Shown one piece after another: positions 5,788 to 6,767 of a DNA stretch of 6,767 bases (its first letter is position 1; every line of letters begins with the position of its first letter). The stretch is from Desulfobulbaceae bacterium (GTDB taxonomy: Bacteria > Desulfobacterota > Desulfobulbia > Desulfobulbales > SURF-16), in contig JAGHCC010000073.1 in assembly GCA_021160685.1 (NCBI GenBank), positions 1 to 6,767 on the forward strand. Reading direction: 5' to 3'. Made by a program: the position numbers and the translations under genes. The notes beneath the pieces are model-generated. The model made no database searches. It was given only the letters and a program-made list of their open reading frames with translations, and was not told where the DNA came from.

Positions 5788-6767
5788 CCTATATCACCAC
5801 ACCCATTTTCTACGTCAATGCCCAGCCCCATCTGGGTCATGCCTATTCAACCATTGTGGCGGACGCCTACTGCCGTTTCAAGCGGCTCAATGGCGATGAT
5901 GTCCGCTTTCAGACCGGTACGGACGAGCATGGCGACAAGATTGTTCAGGCTGCAGATAACGCCGGAGTTTCCCCTAAAGAGTACGTTGACCGAATCAGCG
6001 GAATGTTCAGAGAGGCCTGGCCGCTTCTCGCCATTAAGCCGGACAACTTCATCCGCACCACCGACCAGAATCACATGGACACAGTGCAGGGTATTCTGCA
6101 AAAAGTCTACGACCAGGGTGACATCTATTTCAGCCAGTATACCGGCCTCTACTGCAAGGGCTGTGAACGCTTTCTGACCGAAAAGGAACTGGTGGACGGC
6201 AAATGTCCCGATCATCTCACCGTGCCTGACAAAATTTCCGAAGAGAATTATTTTTTCAGGATGAGTAAATATCAGGACTGGCTCATTGATCATATCAAAA
6301 CAAATCCGGATTTCATCAGCCCGGAGCGCTATAAAAATGAAGTTCTTTCCTTCCTGAAAGAGCCCCTGGAGGATCTCTGCATCTCTCGGCCGACCTCTCG
6401 TTTAACCTGGGGCGTGCCCTTACCCTTCGACAAAAATTTTGTCACCTATGTCTGGTTTGATGCCCTGATCAATTATCTCACCGGCATCGGTTATCCTGAT
6501 GGAGTTGACTTTAACAGGTACTGGCAGACAGCCGAACATATCATTGCCAAGGACATTCTTAAGCCCCACGCCATTTACTGGCCCACCATGCTGAAATCCA
6601 TCGGTATTGAGCCCTATCGGAAACTGCATGTGCACGGTTACTGGAATATGGATGAGACAAAAATGTCGACAAGCATCGGCAACGTGGTTCGTCCCGCCGA
6701 ACTGGATGAAAAATACGGAGTTGATACGGTGCGCTATTTTCTCCTACGGGAGATGTCGTTTGGCCTG
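5784..6767 (+). CDS. metG: Methionyl-tRNA synthetase, N-terminal 328 residues; 3' end outside window
   Basis: A class I aminoacyl-tRNA synthetase that charges tRNA-Met in the cytosol. The frame is open from ATG 5784 through the last base (328 complete codons, no stop). The start MTYITTPIFYVNAQPHLGHAYSTIVADAYCRF contains the HIGH-type signature as HLGH (residues 16-19). QTGTDEHGDKI follows in the catalytic Rossmann fold. The connective-peptide zinc knuckle is Cys124-x2-Cys127...Cys141-x2-His144 (YCKGCERF...KCPDH), then EENYFFRMSKYQ, RPTSRLTWGVPLPFD and TYVWFDALINYLTG. The KMSKS loop reads KMSTS (residues 293-297) in DETKMSTSIGNVV. The start overlaps the ricT stop by 4 nt, which suggests translational coupling within one operon. 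No Shine-Dalgarno is evident beyond the A-rich end of ricT. Identity is firm; the C-terminal anticodon-binding and any dimerisation domains are not visible. Confidence 0.97.
   Translation, partial: MTYITTPIFYVNAQPHLGHAYSTIVADAYCRFKRLNGDDVRFQTGTDEHGDKIVQAADNAGVSPKEYVDRISGMFREAWPLLAIKPDNFIRTTDQNHMDTVQGILQKVYDQGDIYFSQYTGLYCKGCERFLTEKELVDGKCPDHLTVPDKISEENYFFRMSKYQDWLIDHIKTNPDFISPERYKNEVLSFLKEPLEDLCISRPTSRLTWGVPLPFDKNFVTYVWFDALINYLTGIGYPDGVDFNRYWQTAEHIIAKDILKPHAIYWPTMLKSIGIEPYRKLHVHGYWNMDETKMSTSIGNVVRPAELDEKYGVDTVRYFLLREMSFGL

Noticed and set aside
5847..6293. 148-codon minus-strand frame inside metG
   Set aside because: It is fully antisense to the conserved MetG catalytic domain and has no recognisable motif.

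Overview
The window reads as a bacterial chromosome segment, most likely from a Desulfobacterota (deltaproteobacterial, Desulfobulbales-like) organism. That is inferred from the style of the PurL, RicT and MetG proteins and from the gene order; no rRNA or other phylogenetic marker is present. Housekeeping genes at both ends are moderately GC-rich (for example 35 G/C in the 60 bases 4201-4260). The middle, about 900-2600, is clearly AT-rich (20 G/C in the 60 bases 2221-2280), which marks it as an accessory insert.

Layout, all genes on the + strand: (1) 1-767, the 3' end of purL (purine synthesis). (2) About 768-2600, an AT-rich island with two complete type II toxin-antitoxin modules. The first is higB-higA (toxin first, with a palindromic operator in its promoter). 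The second is a FitAB-like vapB-vapC pair (antitoxin first, ATGA overlap). Between them lies a 383-base gap holding a 126-bp element bounded by 16-bp perfect inverted repeats. (3) 2603-6767, a compact housekeeping group: a YhaM-type OB-fold/HD 3'-5' exoribonuclease, holB (DNA polymerase III delta'), ricT (PSP1/YaaT family, seven clustered cysteines) and the 5' part of metG (methionyl-tRNA synthetase), which runs off the right edge.

The gene functions are known, and I see no clearly undescribed multi-gene system. The points most worth a second look are: the VapC toxin carries Asn where PIN nucleases have their first catalytic Asp; the vapBC promoter has AACCA repeats exactly 11 bp apart; the higB transcript looks leaderless, with its promoter under a perfect palindrome; the 126-bp inverted-repeat element looks like a MITE or IS remnant; and the exoribonuclease start codon sits 7 nt after vapC with no visible Shine-Dalgarno, so the housekeeping group may depend on transcription or translation arriving from the toxin-antitoxin module. 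No tRNA, rRNA or CRISPR array was seen.
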